A DNA stretch of 64,000 bases from Tatumella sp. JGM91 (GTDB taxonomy: Bacteria; Pseudomonadota; Gammaproteobacteria; Enterobacterales; Enterobacteriaceae), in contig NZ_JAERJP010000019.1 of NCBI RefSeq assembly GCF_018257575.1, positions 1-64,000 on the forward strand. The letters are read 5' to 3'. Positions within the stretch are counted from its first letter, which is position 1; each line of letters opens with the position of its first letter. Below the pieces are notes generated by a model. The model saw only the letters and a list, made by a program, of their open reading frames with translations, was not told the origin of the DNA and ran no database searches. The position numbers and the translations under genes were made by a program. This document shows positions 41,842 to 52,255 of the stretch, one piece after another.

Positions 41842-41868
41842 CGGGTCGGAAATTTTCCGGCCCGTTTT
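41842..41868 (+). terminator. Hairpin between fdx and iscX
   Basis: CGGGTCGGAAA can pair with TTTCCGGCCCG, followed by TTTTG. It probably weakens transcription into iscX and pepB. Confidence 0.55.
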
Positions 41869-41885
41869 GTGCCAGAGGAGTCATT

Positions 41886-42086
41886 ATGTCAATCAAATGG
41901 ACCGACAGCCGATTTATCGGTGAAGCACTGTATGATCAATTTCCGGAGACGGATCCGAAAACCGTCCGCTTCACTGATTTACATCAGTGGGTTTGTGAAT
42001 TAGAAGATTTTGATGATAACCCTGAGGCTTCAAATGAAAAAATCCTCGAAGCAATTCTGTTAGTCTGGATGGACGAGTACGAATAA
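41886..42086 (+). CDS. iscX: Fe-S assembly protein IscX
   Basis: IscX (66 aa) is a small acidic protein that binds IscS and iron and tunes desulfurase activity. The family signature is complete: [41 protein letters not shown] and the C-terminal [21 protein letters not shown] precedes the ATG. pepB follows after 18 bases. Confidence 0.97.
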   Translation: MSIKWTDSRFIGEALYDQFPETDPKTVRFTDLHQWVCELEDFDDNPEASNEKILEAILLVWMDEYE

Positions 42087-42104
42087 CCCGTAAGGAGCGA
42101 TTTT

Positions 42105-43391
42105 ATGACCACACCAATGATGCAGATCAGACTCAGCCAGCAAGCTGCAGATGCCCGCTGGGGCGAAAAAGCCATTATTTCCAGCACTGACCAGGGGATG
42201 ACTATCCACCTGAGTGCCGGGGATGAGCTGCAGGTTATTCAGCGTGCTGCCCATAAAATCGATGGTCAGGGAATACGTTCCGTCGCACTGGCGGGGGATG
42301 ACTGGGATCTGGAACGTTGCTGGGCTTTCTGGCAAGGTTTTCGTTCACCAAAAGGTCATCGCCAGGTGCAGTGGCCACAACTGAATGACAGTGATAAAAC
42401 CGAACTTCAGCAGCGGCTGAAAATTGTCGACTGGGTGCGGGATGTCATCAACCTGCCGGCCGAAGAACTCGGGCCGGAAGATTTAGCCAGCGCCGCGATT
42501 GATCTGCTCAGTGAAACCGGCGGTGATGCGGTCACTTACCGTATCACTAAAGGTGAAGCCCTGCGTGATCAGGGGTATAACGGACTGCATATTGTCGGCA
42601 GGGGTTCGACCCGCTCACCGGTATTATTAACCCTGGACTTTAACCCTTCGGCAGATGATGCAACGCCGGTTGATATCTGTCTGGTCGGGAAAGGGATTAC
42701 TTTTGATACCGGCGGCTACAGCCTGAAAGGCAGCACTTTTATGGATTCGATGAAATCCGATATGGGCGGTGCTGCTACTCTGACTGGCGCGCTGGCGCTG
42801 GCAATCAGCCGCGGCCTGAATAAACGCGTGAAGCTGATCCTGTGCTGTGCTGATAATATGGTCAGTGGCGGGGCATTGCGCCTCGGGGATATTATCCGTT
42901 ATCGCAACGGTAAATCAGTTGAAGTGATGAATACTGATGCTGAAGGGCGACTGGTCTTAGCTGATGGCCTGATCGATGCCAGCCAGCAAAAACCCCGGCT
43001 GCTGATTGACGCCGCAACCCTGACCGGGGCCGCAAAAACAGCGCTGGGTAATGATTACCATGCCTTGTTCAGTTTTGATGAATCGCTGGCCAGCCAACTG
43101 CTGGACAGTGCTGCTGCAGAAGGTGAGTTATTCTGGCGTTTACCGCTGGCAGAGTTCCATCGCCAGCATCTGCCGTCAAACTTTGCCGACCTGAACAATA
43201 TTGCCAGTCCTTCCCATGCGGCAGGGGCCAGCAGCGCAGCCGCTTTCCTGTCTTATTTTGTGGAAGACTACCAGCAGGGCTGGTTGCATATTGACTGTTC
43301 GGCGACTTACCGGAAAGGTGCGGTCGATCAGTGGTCGGCCGGGGCGACCGGACTGGGAGTCCGGACACTGGCTAACCTGTTACTTAAATAA
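42105..43391 (+). CDS. pepB: Aminopeptidase B
   Basis: PepB (428 aa) is an M17 leucyl-aminopeptidase-type metalloenzyme. The catalytic region has [32 protein letters not shown] and the family signature [14 protein letters not shown]. The N-terminal domain differs from PepA, as expected of the PepB branch. It is the last gene of the isc cluster and is followed by a hairpin. Confidence 0.96.
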   Translation: MTTPMMQIRLSQQAADARWGEKAIISSTDQGMTIHLSAGDELQVIQRAAHKIDGQGIRSVALAGDDWDLERCWAFWQGFRSPKGHRQVQWPQLNDSDKTELQQRLKIVDWVRDVINLPAEELGPEDLASAAIDLLSETGGDAVTYRITKGEALRDQGYNGLHIVGRGSTRSPVLLTLDFNPSADDATPVDICLVGKGITFDTGGYSLKGSTFMDSMKSDMGGAATLTGALALAISRGLNKRVKLILCCADNMVSGGALRLGDIIRYRNGKSVEVMNTDAEGRLVLADGLIDASQQKPRLLIDAATLTGAAKTALGNDYHALFSFDESLASQLLDSAAAEGELFWRLPLAEFHRQHLPSNFADLNNIASPSHAAGASSAAAFLSYFVEDYQQGWLHIDCSATYRKGAVDQWSAGATGLGVRTLANLLLK

Positions 43392-43412
43392 ACCTGATAG
43401 TTTTCTTCAGCA

Positions 43413-43439
43413 GGGCAGACTCCGGTCTGCCCTTATTTT
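43413..43439 (+). terminator. Terminator after pepB
   Basis: GGGCAGAC and GTCTGCCC pair around TCCG and are followed by TTATTTT. Confidence 0.75.
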
Positions 43440-43451
43440 CGGGCAGATAAA

Positions 43452-44225
43452 ATGCAGATATCTCTTGAAGAATTGTTAACTAAAGCGGCAACAGAACCGG
43501 CCCATCGTCCTGAATTTTTTCAGCGGCTGATGCAGTCTGATGTCTGGGTTATCGGCAGTAACAATGCGGGAAGCACAGAACAGAGTACGATCTGTGATCT
43601 TGAACACTGGGAAAAAGAGGACGGACAGCCTGTGATACCGTTCTTCACCTCAGAAGCCGCCTTTACCGAAGCGGGCGGGGCGAAAAAAGCAGGTTTCAGC
43701 CTCAGTACCCGGGCACTGTTTGAAATGACCCGTGGCGAAATCCTGTTTCTGAATCCGGGGCGTGACAGCGGGAAAGAATTTACGGTAGCAGAAATAGATG
43801 CGCTGTTATCGGGGGCTGGTAACGCGTTAACTGAGCTCAGTGTCCGCGAACAGGGGCAGACGTTATTACTGTCGGCCGTTGAGCAGCCTCCGCAACAGTT
43901 GACAGACTCGCTGAAAAAACTGTTCAGTACATATAAACCGGTTCGCAGGGCCTTTATTGCATGGTGTAAAGAAACACCGGAGCAACCCGGGAATTTATTG
44001 ATCGGTATCGAAGCCAGCGACGATCTGGATGATATTATTCAGGCGGCCGGGCACGTGGCTATGGATACGCTTCCTGATGATGGGGTGATCGATTTCTGTG
44101 AAGTCCGGGAGTCATCTGAAGGTATCAGTCACTTCTTCAGCGCCCATATAATACCGTTCTATCAGCGGCCCCATGGCAGTTTTCTGCGCGGACTGGCGTT
44201 AAACGGCGGGCAGCGCATTTTATAA
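43452..44225 (+). CDS. sseB: SseB family protein (enhanced serine sensitivity)
   Basis: A 257-residue protein with the SseB N-terminal domain (EPAHRPEFFQRLMQSDVWVIG, QPVIPFFTSEAAFTEA) and its C-terminal partner domain. In E. coli overexpression gives serine sensitivity, but the molecular role is unknown. This is not the Salmonella type III translocon protein of the same name. It sits after pepB and is convergent with sseA. Confidence 0.92.
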   Translation: MQISLEELLTKAATEPAHRPEFFQRLMQSDVWVIGSNNAGSTEQSTICDLEHWEKEDGQPVIPFFTSEAAFTEAGGAKKAGFSLSTRALFEMTRGEILFLNPGRDSGKEFTVAEIDALLSGAGNALTELSVREQGQTLLLSAVEQPPQQLTDSLKKLFSTYKPVRRAFIAWCKETPEQPGNLLIGIEASDDLDDIIQAAGHVAMDTLPDDGVIDFCEVRESSEGISHFFSAHIIPFYQRPHGSFLRGLALNGGQRIL

Positions 44226-44259
44226 ATCCGGGGACGGGTGCCCCGGAAAATACAGGTTA

Positions 44260-45105
44260 TTACAATTGCACCCCGGGCAGGTCGTCTCTGCTGCCCCATT
44301 CTCCCCAGGCGCCGTCGTAGAGGCTGACCTGTTGCTGACCAAGACGGGTTAAGGCAGCAATCAGTACCACGGCGGTAACACCTGAACCACAGCTGGCGAT
44401 CACCGGTCGGCGGATATCCACACCCGCGGCTTCGAACACCTTGCGCAGTTGTTCGTCATTGAGTAACTGTCCGTTCTGTACCAGGCTATTCCAGGGAATA
44501 TTCAGGCTGCCCGGGATATGGCCTCGTTTCAGACCCGGCCGGGGCTCATCCACCTCGCCGTTAAAACGAGGAGCGGCTCGTGCATCAATGATTTGAGCAC
44601 TGCCTTCGTGGCTGGCCAGTAATACATCATTCAGCCGGCTGATTTGCCCCTGCTGTGGCCTGGCATCAAAAACACCTTCGGCCAGTTGAGGGATCCCGGT
44701 CTCTGTCGGTAGCCCGGCCTCTTTCCATGCCTGCAATCCGCCGGCGAGGATCGAGACCTGAGAGACCCCAAAGTGGCGCAGCATCCACCATGCACGCGGC
44801 GCTGAAAACAGGCTGCCATCGTCATATACCACCAGGTGTTTATCACTGTCCACCCCCAGTTCACGCATAGCAACCGCAAAGGCCTCCGGCCGTGGCATCA
44901 TATGCGGGAAGGGGCTATTGTGGTCGGACAATGCTTCAATATTAAAAAAGGGTGCTCCGGGGATATGTCCGGCCTGGTATTCACGGTCAATATCTCGCGT
45001 CAGTTCCTGGCCCGGTGGCAGCATTCTGGCATCCAGTATTTGCAGATGCTGATCATGCTGATGCTCAGCCAGCCATGCGGTAGTTACAAAAATTGCCGGA
45101 TTCAT
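44260..45105 (-). CDS. sseA: 3-mercaptopyruvate sulfurtransferase
   Basis: SseA (281 aa) moves sulfur from 3-mercaptopyruvate to thiol or cyanide acceptors. It has two rhodanese domains; only the second is catalytic, with Cys239 in ASCGSGVTA, the loop that marks mercaptopyruvate rather than thiosulfate specificity. The first domain has the inactive counterpart (LVVYDDGSLFSAPRAWWML). It is convergent with sseB across a 34-base gap. Confidence 0.95.
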   Translation of the reverse strand: MNPAIFVTTAWLAEHQHDQHLQILDARMLPPGQELTRDIDREYQAGHIPGAPFFNIEALSDHNSPFPHMMPRPEAFAVAMRELGVDSDKHLVVYDDGSLFSAPRAWWMLRHFGVSQVSILAGGLQAWKEAGLPTETGIPQLAEGVFDARPQQGQISRLNDVLLASHEGSAQIIDARAAPRFNGEVDEPRPGLKRGHIPGSLNIPWNSLVQNGQLLNDEQLRKVFEAAGVDIRRPVIASCGSGVTAVVLIAALTRLGQQQVSLYDGAWGEWGSRDDLPGVQL

Positions 45106-45437
45106 AGCCTCTCCTGTGGAATTAGGGTGTTCTGAGTGTCGGTGATTTTATCTGTCAGCTCAAGTTCCGGCGCAGGAAAAAGACAACAACTGTCATACTT
45201 TTACGCGGGCAGGGATTTATCCGGCCGGTGAAAGACAGGTATTTTGTTCATCTATCCACCAATCTGCTGATCAGGCGATGATTTTTTAAAAAAAAACACG
45301 ATTTACCGTAGGCAATAGCGGCATAGCCCCCTATAATTTGCGCCGTTTCTTCGCCGGAACGGTTATTTCGTATTCTGTTTTCAGGCCGCAATAATTATTC
45401 TGTGCGACATACTGTGAAAGTTCAGACTGAGGTCAAA
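45106..45437. promoter_or_regulatory. Intergenic region sseA-ndk with likely ndk promoter
   Basis: There is no gene here. A -10 hexamer TATAAT lies at 45332-45337 without a clear -35 element, about 100 bases before ndk. In E. coli pbpC and yfhM occupy the space between sseA and ndk; neither is present here. Confidence 0.5.
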
Positions 45438-45869
45438 ATGACAATCGAACGTACGTTTTCTATTATCAAGCCAAACGCTGTCGCTAAAAACGTGATTGGT
45501 GCTATCTATAACCGTTTTGAAAGCGCTGGCTTCAAAATTGTTGCTGCAAAAATGCTGCACCTGACCAAAGAGCAGGCTGAAGGTTTTTACGCAGAACACA
45601 AAGGCCGTCCTTTCTTTGACGGTCTGGTAGAATTCATGACCTCTGGTCCGGTTGTTGTCTCTGTACTGGAAGGTGAAAACGCAGTACAGCGTCACCGTGA
45701 CCTGATGGGTGCAACTAACCCGGATAACGCTCTGGCGGGTACTTTACGCGCAGATTACGCTGACAGCTTCACCGAGAACGCAACTCACGGTTCTGATTCT
45801 CAGGAATCTGCAGCACGTGAAATTGCTTACTTCTTCGCTGAAGGTGAAGTTTGCCCGCGTACCCGTTAA
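45438..45869 (+). CDS. ndk: Nucleoside diphosphate kinase
   Basis: Ndk (143 aa) balances nucleoside triphosphates by a phospho-histidine mechanism. The active His117 is in [20 protein letters not shown] and the C-terminal [13 protein letters not shown] are conserved. The ATG at 45438 has GAGG upstream and matches the family; the frame is open further upstream without support. Codon use looks strongly biased, as in highly expressed genes. A 13-bp terminator hairpin follows. Confidence 0.98.
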   Translation: MTIERTFSIIKPNAVAKNVIGAIYNRFESAGFKIVAAKMLHLTKEQAEGFYAEHKGRPFFDGLVEFMTSGPVVVSVLEGENAVQRHRDLMGATNPDNALAGTLRADYADSFTENATHGSDSQESAAREIAYFFAEGEVCPRTR

Positions 45870-45968
45870 TCTGTCCCTGCGGGAAATGACTGTAAACACA
45901 CAGTGACAAAATAGTCAGTGAACGGGGCAACCCTGAATGGCATCCCGCAACAGATAATGTACAATAAG

Positions 45969-46000
45969 CACCCCTGCAGAATATTTCTGCAGGGGTGTTT
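45969..46000 (+). terminator. ndk terminator
   Basis: A 13-bp perfect stem (CACCCCTGCAGAA / TTCTGCAGGGGTG, loop TAT) followed by TTTCTTTATT lies about 100 bases after ndk. Confidence 0.85.
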
Positions 46001-46062
46001 CTTTATTAAACTGTCTATCCATAACCGAGCCATAACGTGTAACAACGAGGCCAGAGATTATT

Positions 46063-47229
46063 ATGTCCGAACCTGCAGCAACTCCTGTATCCGTAACCCC
46101 TGTCACTGCGACACCCAAAGCTAAAATCAACCTGCTGGATTTAAACCGCCAGCAAATGCGTGAATTCTTTCTTGAACTCGGGGAAAAGCCATTTCGTGCC
46201 GATCAGGTAATGAAATGGATTTATCACTATTGCAGTGATGACTTTGAGCAGATGACAGATATCAACAAAGTCCTGAGGCAGAAACTGAGCCAGGTCGCCG
46301 AAATTCGTGCGCCGGAAGTGGCTGAAGAAATGCGCTCGTCTGATGGCACCATTAAGTGGGCAATCCGCGTCGGTGACCAGCTGGTAGAAACGGTTTATAT
46401 TCCTGAAAATGACCGCGCGACACTTTGTGTTTCCTCACAGGTCGGATGTGCACTGGAATGTAAATTCTGTTCTACCGCACAACAGGGTTTTAACCGTAAC
46501 CTGCGCGTGTCGGAAATTATTGGTCAGGTGTGGCGGGCAGCGAAAATTATTGGTGCGGCCAAAGTAACCGGCCAGCGTCCGATTACCAATGTGGTAATGA
46601 TGGGCATGGGTGAGCCGTTACTGAACCTGAATAATGTTGTCCCGGCGATGGAAATCATGCTGGACGACTTTGGTTTCGGATTATCTAAACGTCGCGTAAC
46701 CCTGTCGACATCGGGGGTGGTTCCGGCACTGGATAAGCTGGGTGATATGATTGATGTGGCACTGGCTATTTCCCTGCATGCGCCGAATGATGCATTGCGT
46801 GATGAAATTGTGCCAATTAACAAAAAATATAATATCGAGACTTTCCTGCAGTCGGTCAAACGCTATATGGAAAAGTCTAACGCCAATCAGGGCCGTGTAA
46901 CTATTGAGTATGTCTTGCTGGATCATGTTAATGACAGCACCGATCACGCTCATCAACTGGCAGAAGTGCTGAAAAACACCCCTTGTAAGATCAACCTGAT
47001 CCCATGGAACCCCTTCCCGGGTGCGCCTTATGGCCGCAGCTCTAATAGCCGTGTTGACCGTTTTTCGAAAGTACTGATGGATTATGGTTTCACCACTATT
47101 GTGCGTAAAACCCGCGGTGACGATATTGATGCTGCCTGTGGGCAGTTAGCCGGGGATGTTATTGACCGTACAAAGCGGACTTTACGCAAAAAAGCAGCCG
47201 GTGAAGAAATCTCTGTGAAGGCAGTCTAA
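46063..47229 (+). CDS. rlmN: Dual-specificity 23S rRNA/tRNA methyltransferase RlmN
   Basis: RlmN (388 aa) is a radical-SAM enzyme that adds a methyl to C2 of A2503 in 23S rRNA and A37 in some tRNAs. The radical-SAM cluster motif is Cys129-x3-Cys133-x2-Cys136 (CALECKFC). The methyl-carrying cysteine lies in the C-terminal [24 protein letters not shown] is the SAM-binding GGE-like segment. pilW follows after about 80 bases. Confidence 0.97.
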   Translation: MSEPAATPVSVTPVTATPKAKINLLDLNRQQMREFFLELGEKPFRADQVMKWIYHYCSDDFEQMTDINKVLRQKLSQVAEIRAPEVAEEMRSSDGTIKWAIRVGDQLVETVYIPENDRATLCVSSQVGCALECKFCSTAQQGFNRNLRVSEIIGQVWRAAKIIGAAKVTGQRPITNVVMMGMGEPLLNLNNVVPAMEIMLDDFGFGLSKRRVTLSTSGVVPALDKLGDMIDVALAISLHAPNDALRDEIVPINKKYNIETFLQSVKRYMEKSNANQGRVTIEYVLLDHVNDSTDHAHQLAEVLKNTPCKINLIPWNPFPGAPYGRSSNSRVDRFSKVLMDYGFTTIVRKTRGDDIDAACGQLAGDVIDRTKRTLRKKAAGEEISVKAV

Positions 47230-47310
47230 GCTTATACGGTTCTTAGTTTAATTGATCCTCTGTCATCTGTATGGCTTATAGCTTCGTCAGGATGAGCATG
47301 GAGACAGAGG

Positions 47311-48045
47311 ATGTTAACAAAATCATGGATGACCACTGCATTGCTGGCAGTTTCGGCAGTTGTTAGCGGTTGCAGCCGTCCGCCGTCAGTTTCACCGGTG
47401 CGGTTACAGTTAGGCCTGCAATATCTGGTGGCAGGGGAGTATTCTGCCGCCGAACGGAACCTGCAACGAGCCAGACTGGCAGCGGCAGAAGATTACCGGC
47501 CTGTGCTGGGACTGGCCCGGCTTTATCAGGCTCAGGGCGATAATGACGAGGCGGCTGTCTGGTACACCCGGGCAGAGGAAATTGCACCGGAAAATGGCTA
47601 TGTGCTTAATAATTACGGTGCGTTTCTGTGTTCTTTAAGGCAGTATGATAAAGCACAGTCCCGTTTCTTAGCGGCAATGCAGGCTGATGAAACCGGCAGC
47701 CGGATTCAGGCACTACTGTTTTCAGGAAGGTGTTTTCTGGATGCGGGGGATACCCGCCAGGCGGCTGATAGTTTGTCGCAGGCGGTTGTTGCTGAAAATT
47801 CTGCAGCCGGTAAATTGCTTGAAGAAGCCGGCCGACGGCTGGAACAACAGAAATTTGCGGATACACGGTTGTTGTTAGAGATTTATCACCAGCAACGCTC
47901 TGCCAGTGCAGAGAGTTTATGGTTAAAGATTCTTTACGCCGCGCGACAAAATGCCACCAGTGACGTGAAGCGTTACGGTGACCAGTTAGCGCGGGTTTAT
48001 CCACTTTCGATACAGTACCAGCGTTATTTAGCTAATGAATACTGA
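47311..48045 (+). CDS. pilW: Type IV pilus biogenesis/stability-type lipoprotein PilW
   Basis: A 244-residue TPR lipoprotein. The signal ends in a lipobox VSGC (cysteine about residue 21). TPR-like helices follow ([71 protein letters not shown]). PilF/PilW proteins help PilQ secretin assembly, but no other pilus gene is nearby, so the name reflects homology. It overlaps rodZ by 11 bases. E. coli K-12 lacks this gene here, but other enterics keep it between rlmN and rodZ. Confidence 0.85.
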   Translation: MLTKSWMTTALLAVSAVVSGCSRPPSVSPVRLQLGLQYLVAGEYSAAERNLQRARLAAAEDYRPVLGLARLYQAQGDNDEAAVWYTRAEEIAPENGYVLNNYGAFLCSLRQYDKAQSRFLAAMQADETGSRIQALLFSGRCFLDAGDTRQAADSLSQAVVAENSAAGKLLEEAGRRLEQQKFADTRLLLEIYHQQRSASAESLWLKILYAARQNATSDVKRYGDQLARVYPLSIQYQRYLANEY

Positions 48046-49039
48046 AGCCACCCAAGAAAAATCTGCAGTCCCGTCCACAGGTGAACGTCTGCGTTTAGCC
48101 CGTGAATCCAAAGGGCTGACGCAACAAAATGTTGCGGAACGTCTTTGCCTGAAAGTGTCCACGGTACGTGATATCGAGGAGGACAAATCACCGACTGATT
48201 TAGCCGCGACTTTCTTACGCGGTTATATACGCTCTTATGCCCGGCTGGTGAATGTCCCTGAAGATGATATTTTGCCGATGCTCTCTAAACAGGCACCGGT
48301 GCGTTCGGCAAAAATTACCCCTATGCACAATATCTCCCTTGGCAGCAGCAGCCGGCGCAAGAAACGCGATGGCATGCTGACAACATTTACCGTGCTGGTT
48401 ATCCTTGTCGTGGTGGGCCTTACTGTTGCCTGGTGGTGGCAGAACCACAAAGCCTCTCAGGCGGATATGGCGGCGATGACGGATTCCGCGTCAGAAGTAT
48501 CATCCGGCGGCGGTAATGAACAATCTATCCCTCTGTCGGCCGACGACAGTTCAGCGACAGGCTCAACCCCGGTGCCTCTGGATACAGAGAACACGGCACC
48601 TGCTGCGCCTGAAAATACCCCGGCACCTGCTGCTGAGACACCGGCAGCACCACAGACGCCAGCTCAGCCGGTCGCGGTTTCTCCGTCACAGACCTCTTTA
48701 CCGGCCAGTCCGCCGGCCGTTGCTCAGGCTCCTCAGGCGCCGGATACTACCGCTTCGGCCCCTGCGACAGCAGCTGCAGATACCACAGCCGCAAGTTCAG
48801 ATGCGCTGGTAATGAACTTTAACGGAGACTGCTGGCTGGAAGTGACTGATGCAACCGGCCGTAAACTGTTCAGTGGTTTACAACGTAAGGGAAGCAGCCT
48901 GAACCTGAAAGGCAAAACGCCGTATCGCTTAAAAATTGGCGCACCCTCAGCTGTTTCTGTACAGTTCCGTGGTCAGCCTGTTGATTTAAATCGTTTTATT
49001 CGTAATAACCAGGTCGCCCGCCTGACAGTTGGTGCATAA
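48035..49039 (+). CDS. rodZ: Cytoskeleton protein RodZ
   Basis: RodZ (334 aa) links MreB filaments to the cell-wall elongation machinery and maintains rod shape. The N-terminal Cro-type helix-turn-helix ([22 protein letters not shown]) binds MreB. A basic stretch (SSRRKKRDG) and one membrane segment (about 114-135) follow. A long periplasmic linker rich in Pro, Ala, Thr and Ser (about 150-255) leads to a C-terminal beta domain ([20 protein letters not shown]). It overlaps pilW, suggesting co-translation, and precedes ispG. Confidence 0.95.
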   Translation: MNTEATQEKSAVPSTGERLRLARESKGLTQQNVAERLCLKVSTVRDIEEDKSPTDLAATFLRGYIRSYARLVNVPEDDILPMLSKQAPVRSAKITPMHNISLGSSSRRKKRDGMLTTFTVLVILVVVGLTVAWWWQNHKASQADMAAMTDSASEVSSGGGNEQSIPLSADDSSATGSTPVPLDTENTAPAAPENTPAPAAETPAAPQTPAQPVAVSPSQTSLPASPPAVAQAPQAPDTTASAPATAAADTTAASSDALVMNFNGDCWLEVTDATGRKLFSGLQRKGSSLNLKGKTPYRLKIGAPSAVSVQFRGQPVDLNRFIRNNQVARLTVGA

Positions 49040-49075
49040 TAGCGCGCCATTGCAGAGGACTTGTGGAGAAAAAAT

Positions 49076-50197
49076 ATGCATAACCAGGCTCCAATAAACC
49101 GTCGTAAATCCACGCGGATTTATGTTGGTAAGGTGCCAGTCGGCGACGGAGCGCCTATTGCCGTCCAGTCGATGACCAATACCCGTACGACTGATGTCGA
49201 AGCCACCGTTACTCAGATTAAAGCTCTGGAGCGGGTAGGTGCTGATATTGTTCGTGTGTCTGTGCCAACCATGGATGCTGCTGAAGCTTTCCGTCTGATT
49301 AAACAACGTGTCAGTGTGCCGCTGGTGGCAGATATTCACTTTGACTACCGTATTGCCCTGAAAGTGGCCGAGTATGGTGTTGACTGTTTACGTATCAACC
49401 CGGGGAATATCGGCAATAATGAACGTATCCGTCAGGTGGTTGACTGTGCCCGTGACCATAATATTCCGATTCGTATCGGGGTAAATGCCGGCTCACTGGA
49501 AAAAGATCTGCAGGAAAAATATGGCGAGCCGACGCCTCAGGCATTGCTGGAATCGGCTATGCGCCATGTTGATCATCTGGACCGGCTTAATTTCGATCAG
49601 TTTAAAGTCAGTGTGAAAGCCTCGGATGTGTTTCTCGCTGTCGAGTCTTATCGTCTGCTGGCAAAACAGATTGATCAGCCTCTGCACCTCGGGATCACTG
49701 AGGCCGGTGGCGCACGTGCCGGGTCGGTTAAATCTGCGATTGGTCTGGGGTTACTGTTATCTGAAGGTATTGGTGACACACTGCGTATTTCCCTGGCTGC
49801 CGATCCGGTCGAAGAGATTAAAGTCGGCTTTGATATCCTGAAATCATTACGTATCCGTGCCCGCGGGATCAACTTCATTGCCTGCCCGACCTGTTCACGT
49901 CAGGAATTTGATGTGATCGGTACCGTGAATGCACTGGAACAACGCCTTGAAGATATTATCACCCCGATGGATGTTTCTATCATTGGCTGCGTGGTTAACG
50001 GACCGGGTGAAGCCACTGTATCGACACTTGGCGTTACCGGCGGCAGCAAAAAAAGCGGGTTTTATGAAGACGGTGTCCGGCAACGTGACCGGCTGGATAA
50101 CAGCGATATGATTGAACAACTTGAAGCGCGTATCCGGGCTAAAGCTTCAATGCTTGACGAAAATCACCGGATTACTGTCCGCCAGGTTGAGAAATAA
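49076..50197 (+). CDS. ispG: 4-hydroxy-3-methylbut-2-enyl diphosphate synthase IspG
   Basis: IspG (GcpE, 373 aa) is a [4Fe-4S] enzyme in the MEP pathway to isoprenoids. Cluster cysteines are in CPTCSRQ and [11 protein letters not shown]. The TIM-barrel part contains [12 protein letters not shown] and [12 protein letters not shown]. The ATG at 49076 gives [12 protein letters not shown], as in E. coli; five further codons are open upstream. Compared with my memory of E. coli there is one extra residue near VRQRDRLDN. hisS follows after about 107 bases. Confidence 0.97.
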   Translation: MHNQAPINRRKSTRIYVGKVPVGDGAPIAVQSMTNTRTTDVEATVTQIKALERVGADIVRVSVPTMDAAEAFRLIKQRVSVPLVADIHFDYRIALKVAEYGVDCLRINPGNIGNNERIRQVVDCARDHNIPIRIGVNAGSLEKDLQEKYGEPTPQALLESAMRHVDHLDRLNFDQFKVSVKASDVFLAVESYRLLAKQIDQPLHLGITEAGGARAGSVKSAIGLGLLLSEGIGDTLRISLAADPVEEIKVGFDILKSLRIRARGINFIACPTCSRQEFDVIGTVNALEQRLEDIITPMDVSIIGCVVNGPGEATVSTLGVTGGSKKSGFYEDGVRQRDRLDNSDMIEQLEARIRAKASMLDENHRITVRQVEK

Positions 50198-50304
50198 AGG
50201 TGATGCATTCCTCAGGGAATGTATCGTTTGATGATTGCTCCTGTGCGGTATCAGCCCGATAAGGTATGATGCCGGACAGGTTTTTTGTTTTAAGAGATTT
50301 TGAC

Positions 50305-51579
50305 GTGGCGAAGAATATCCAGGCTATCCGCGGAATGAATGATTATCTGCCAGCAGATACCGCACTTTGGCAACGAATTGAACAGGTCCTTAAGCAGGTA
50401 CTGGCGGGTTATGGTTTCAGCGAAATCCGTCTGCCGATTGTTGAACAAACACCTCTGTTCAAACGTGCGATCGGTGAAGTTACCGATGTCGTTGAGAAAG
50501 AGATGTATACCTTTGATGACCGTAATGGCGATAGTCTGACGCTGCGTCCTGAGGGCACTGCCGGTTGTGTACGTGCGGGTATTGAGCATGGTCTGTTATA
50601 TAACCAGGAACAGCGGTTATGGTACATCGGGCCGATGTTCCGTTATGAGCGTCCGCAGAAAGGGCGCTACCGTCAGTTTCATCAGATTGGTGCGGAAGTT
50701 TTCGGCCTGAAGGGTCCGGACATTGATGCTGAGCTGATTATGATGACAGCCCGCTGGTGGAAAGCTCTGGGTATCGCTGAACATGTCCGTCTGGAACTGA
50801 ACTCTATTGGCTCGCTGGAAGCCCGTGCAAACTACCGTGATGCACTGGTCGCTTTTCTTGAGCAGCATAAAGAGGCTCTGGATGATGACTGTAAACGCCG
50901 TATGTACAGCAATCCGCTGCGGGTGCTGGACAGTAAAAACCAGGATATTCAGCAACTGCTGAACGATGCACCTCAGTTAGGTGACTACCTGGACCCGGAA
51001 TCACGTGAACACTTTGATGGTCTGTGTGCCTTACTGGATGATGCCGGTATCAGTTACACGGTCAATCAGCGTCTGGTCCGCGGGCTGGACTACTATAACC
51101 GCACTGTATTTGAATGGGTGACCAACAGCCTGGGTTCACAAGGGACGGTATGTGCCGGTGGACGTTATGATGGTCTGGTAGAACAACTGGGTGGCAGAGC
51201 AACGCCGGCCGTTGGTTTTGCGATGGGACTGGAACGTCTGGTACTTTTAGTTCAGGCAGTTAACCCGGATTTTGAACCGACCCGTAAAGTCGATGTCTAT
51301 GTTATCGCTTCAGGTGCCGGTGTGCAGTCAGCAGCGATGCAGCTGGCCGAAGATCTGCGTGATGCCAGCGCGGAAATGAAAGTTATGACCAATTTTGGTG
51401 GCGGTAACTTCAAAAAACAATTTGCCCGTGCCGATAAGTGGGGAGCCCGGGTGGCCCTGGTGCTGGGTGAAGAGGAAGTGAAAAACAACCAGGTTGTGAT
51501 CAAAGACCTGAGCTCCGGCGACCAGCAAACCGTTAACCGGGATGACGTATCTGGCGTATTACTGAACGTATTACAGTAA
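50305..51579 (+). CDS. hisS: Histidyl-tRNA synthetase
   Basis: HisS (424 aa) is a class II synthetase. Motif 2 includes [19 protein letters not shown], the histidine-specific loops include [15 protein letters not shown], and motif 3 is [11 protein letters not shown]. The C-terminal anticodon-binding domain follows. The start is GTG at 50305, giving [16 protein letters not shown] as in E. coli; thirteen further codons are open upstream without support. yfgM and bamB follow in the same direction. Confidence 0.97.
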   Translation: MAKNIQAIRGMNDYLPADTALWQRIEQVLKQVLAGYGFSEIRLPIVEQTPLFKRAIGEVTDVVEKEMYTFDDRNGDSLTLRPEGTAGCVRAGIEHGLLYNQEQRLWYIGPMFRYERPQKGRYRQFHQIGAEVFGLKGPDIDAELIMMTARWWKALGIAEHVRLELNSIGSLEARANYRDALVAFLEQHKEALDDDCKRRMYSNPLRVLDSKNQDIQQLLNDAPQLGDYLDPESREHFDGLCALLDDAGISYTVNQRLVRGLDYYNRTVFEWVTNSLGSQGTVCAGGRYDGLVEQLGGRATPAVGFAMGLERLVLLVQAVNPDFEPTRKVDVYVIASGAGVQSAAMQLAEDLRDASAEMKVMTNFGGGNFKKQFARADKWGARVALVLGEEEVKNNQVVIKDLSSGDQQTVNRDDVSGVLLNVLQ

Positions 51580-51618
51580 CCGGCAGATATTATTAAGCTT
51601 TGACAGGAGTAGGATGGC

Positions 51619-52236
51619 GTGGAAGTTTACAGCACAGAACAGGAACAGACTAATGCTCTCAGACATTTCTTTACCAGTAATGGTAAGGCACTGGCAGCAG
51701 GATTAGTAATTGGTATCGCAGCCCTGGGTGGCTGGCGTTATTGGATGAGCCATCAGGAAAGTAATGCCCTGGAGAGTTCAGCCCGTTACCAGCAACTGTC
51801 TGAGGCAATGAACGCTGATAAACCGGAAACACTGGAAGCCGTTGCGGCTTTTGTTAATCAGACTCAGGGTTCTTACGGCGCATTAGCCGCTATGGACCTG
51901 GCGAAGATTTATGCAGACACAGGTCATCCTGATAAAGCGGCTGTGCAGTTACAGCAGGGCATTAAAGACAGCGATGATGCGAATCTTCAGGCGGTAATGC
52001 GCTTACGTCTGGCACGTTTGCAGTTGCAGCAGAATCAGGCTGATGATGCGCTAAAAACCCTCGACAGTATTAAAGGGGATAGCTGGACGGCTCTGTCTGC
52101 GGATATCCGCGGTGAGGCTTTGTTGAGCAAAGGCGATAAAGCCGGGGCCCGGGCAGCCTGGAGCAAAGGTATTGATTCTGATGCTTCACCTGCACTGAAA
52201 CAAATGATGCAGATGAAATTAAATAATTTAAGCTAA
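51619..52236 (+). CDS. yfgM: YfgM, ancillary SecYEG translocon subunit / RcsB modulator
   Basis: YfgM (205 aa) is an inner membrane protein with a short cytoplasmic N-terminus, one membrane span (ALAAGLVIGIAALGGWRYW) and a periplasmic TPR region (LAKIYADTGHPDKAAVQLQQG, RLARLQLQQNQADDALKTLDSIKG). In E. coli it contacts SecYEG and PpiD. The GTG at 51619 follows GGAG and gives VEVYSTEQEQ. bamB starts 19 bases after it. Confidence 0.92.
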   Translation: MEVYSTEQEQTNALRHFFTSNGKALAAGLVIGIAALGGWRYWMSHQESNALESSARYQQLSEAMNADKPETLEAVAAFVNQTQGSYGALAAMDLAKIYADTGHPDKAAVQLQQGIKDSDDANLQAVMRLRLARLQLQQNQADDALKTLDSIKGDSWTALSADIRGEALLSKGDKAGARAAWSKGIDSDASPALKQMMQMKLNNLS

Positions 52237-52255
52237 GACGGTAAAGAGAGAGCGC

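Noticed and set aside
48516..48812. Open frame rich in Arg/Leu inside rodZ
   Set aside because: It is an alternative-frame reading of the repetitive Pro/Ala/Thr linker of RodZ and has no independent support.
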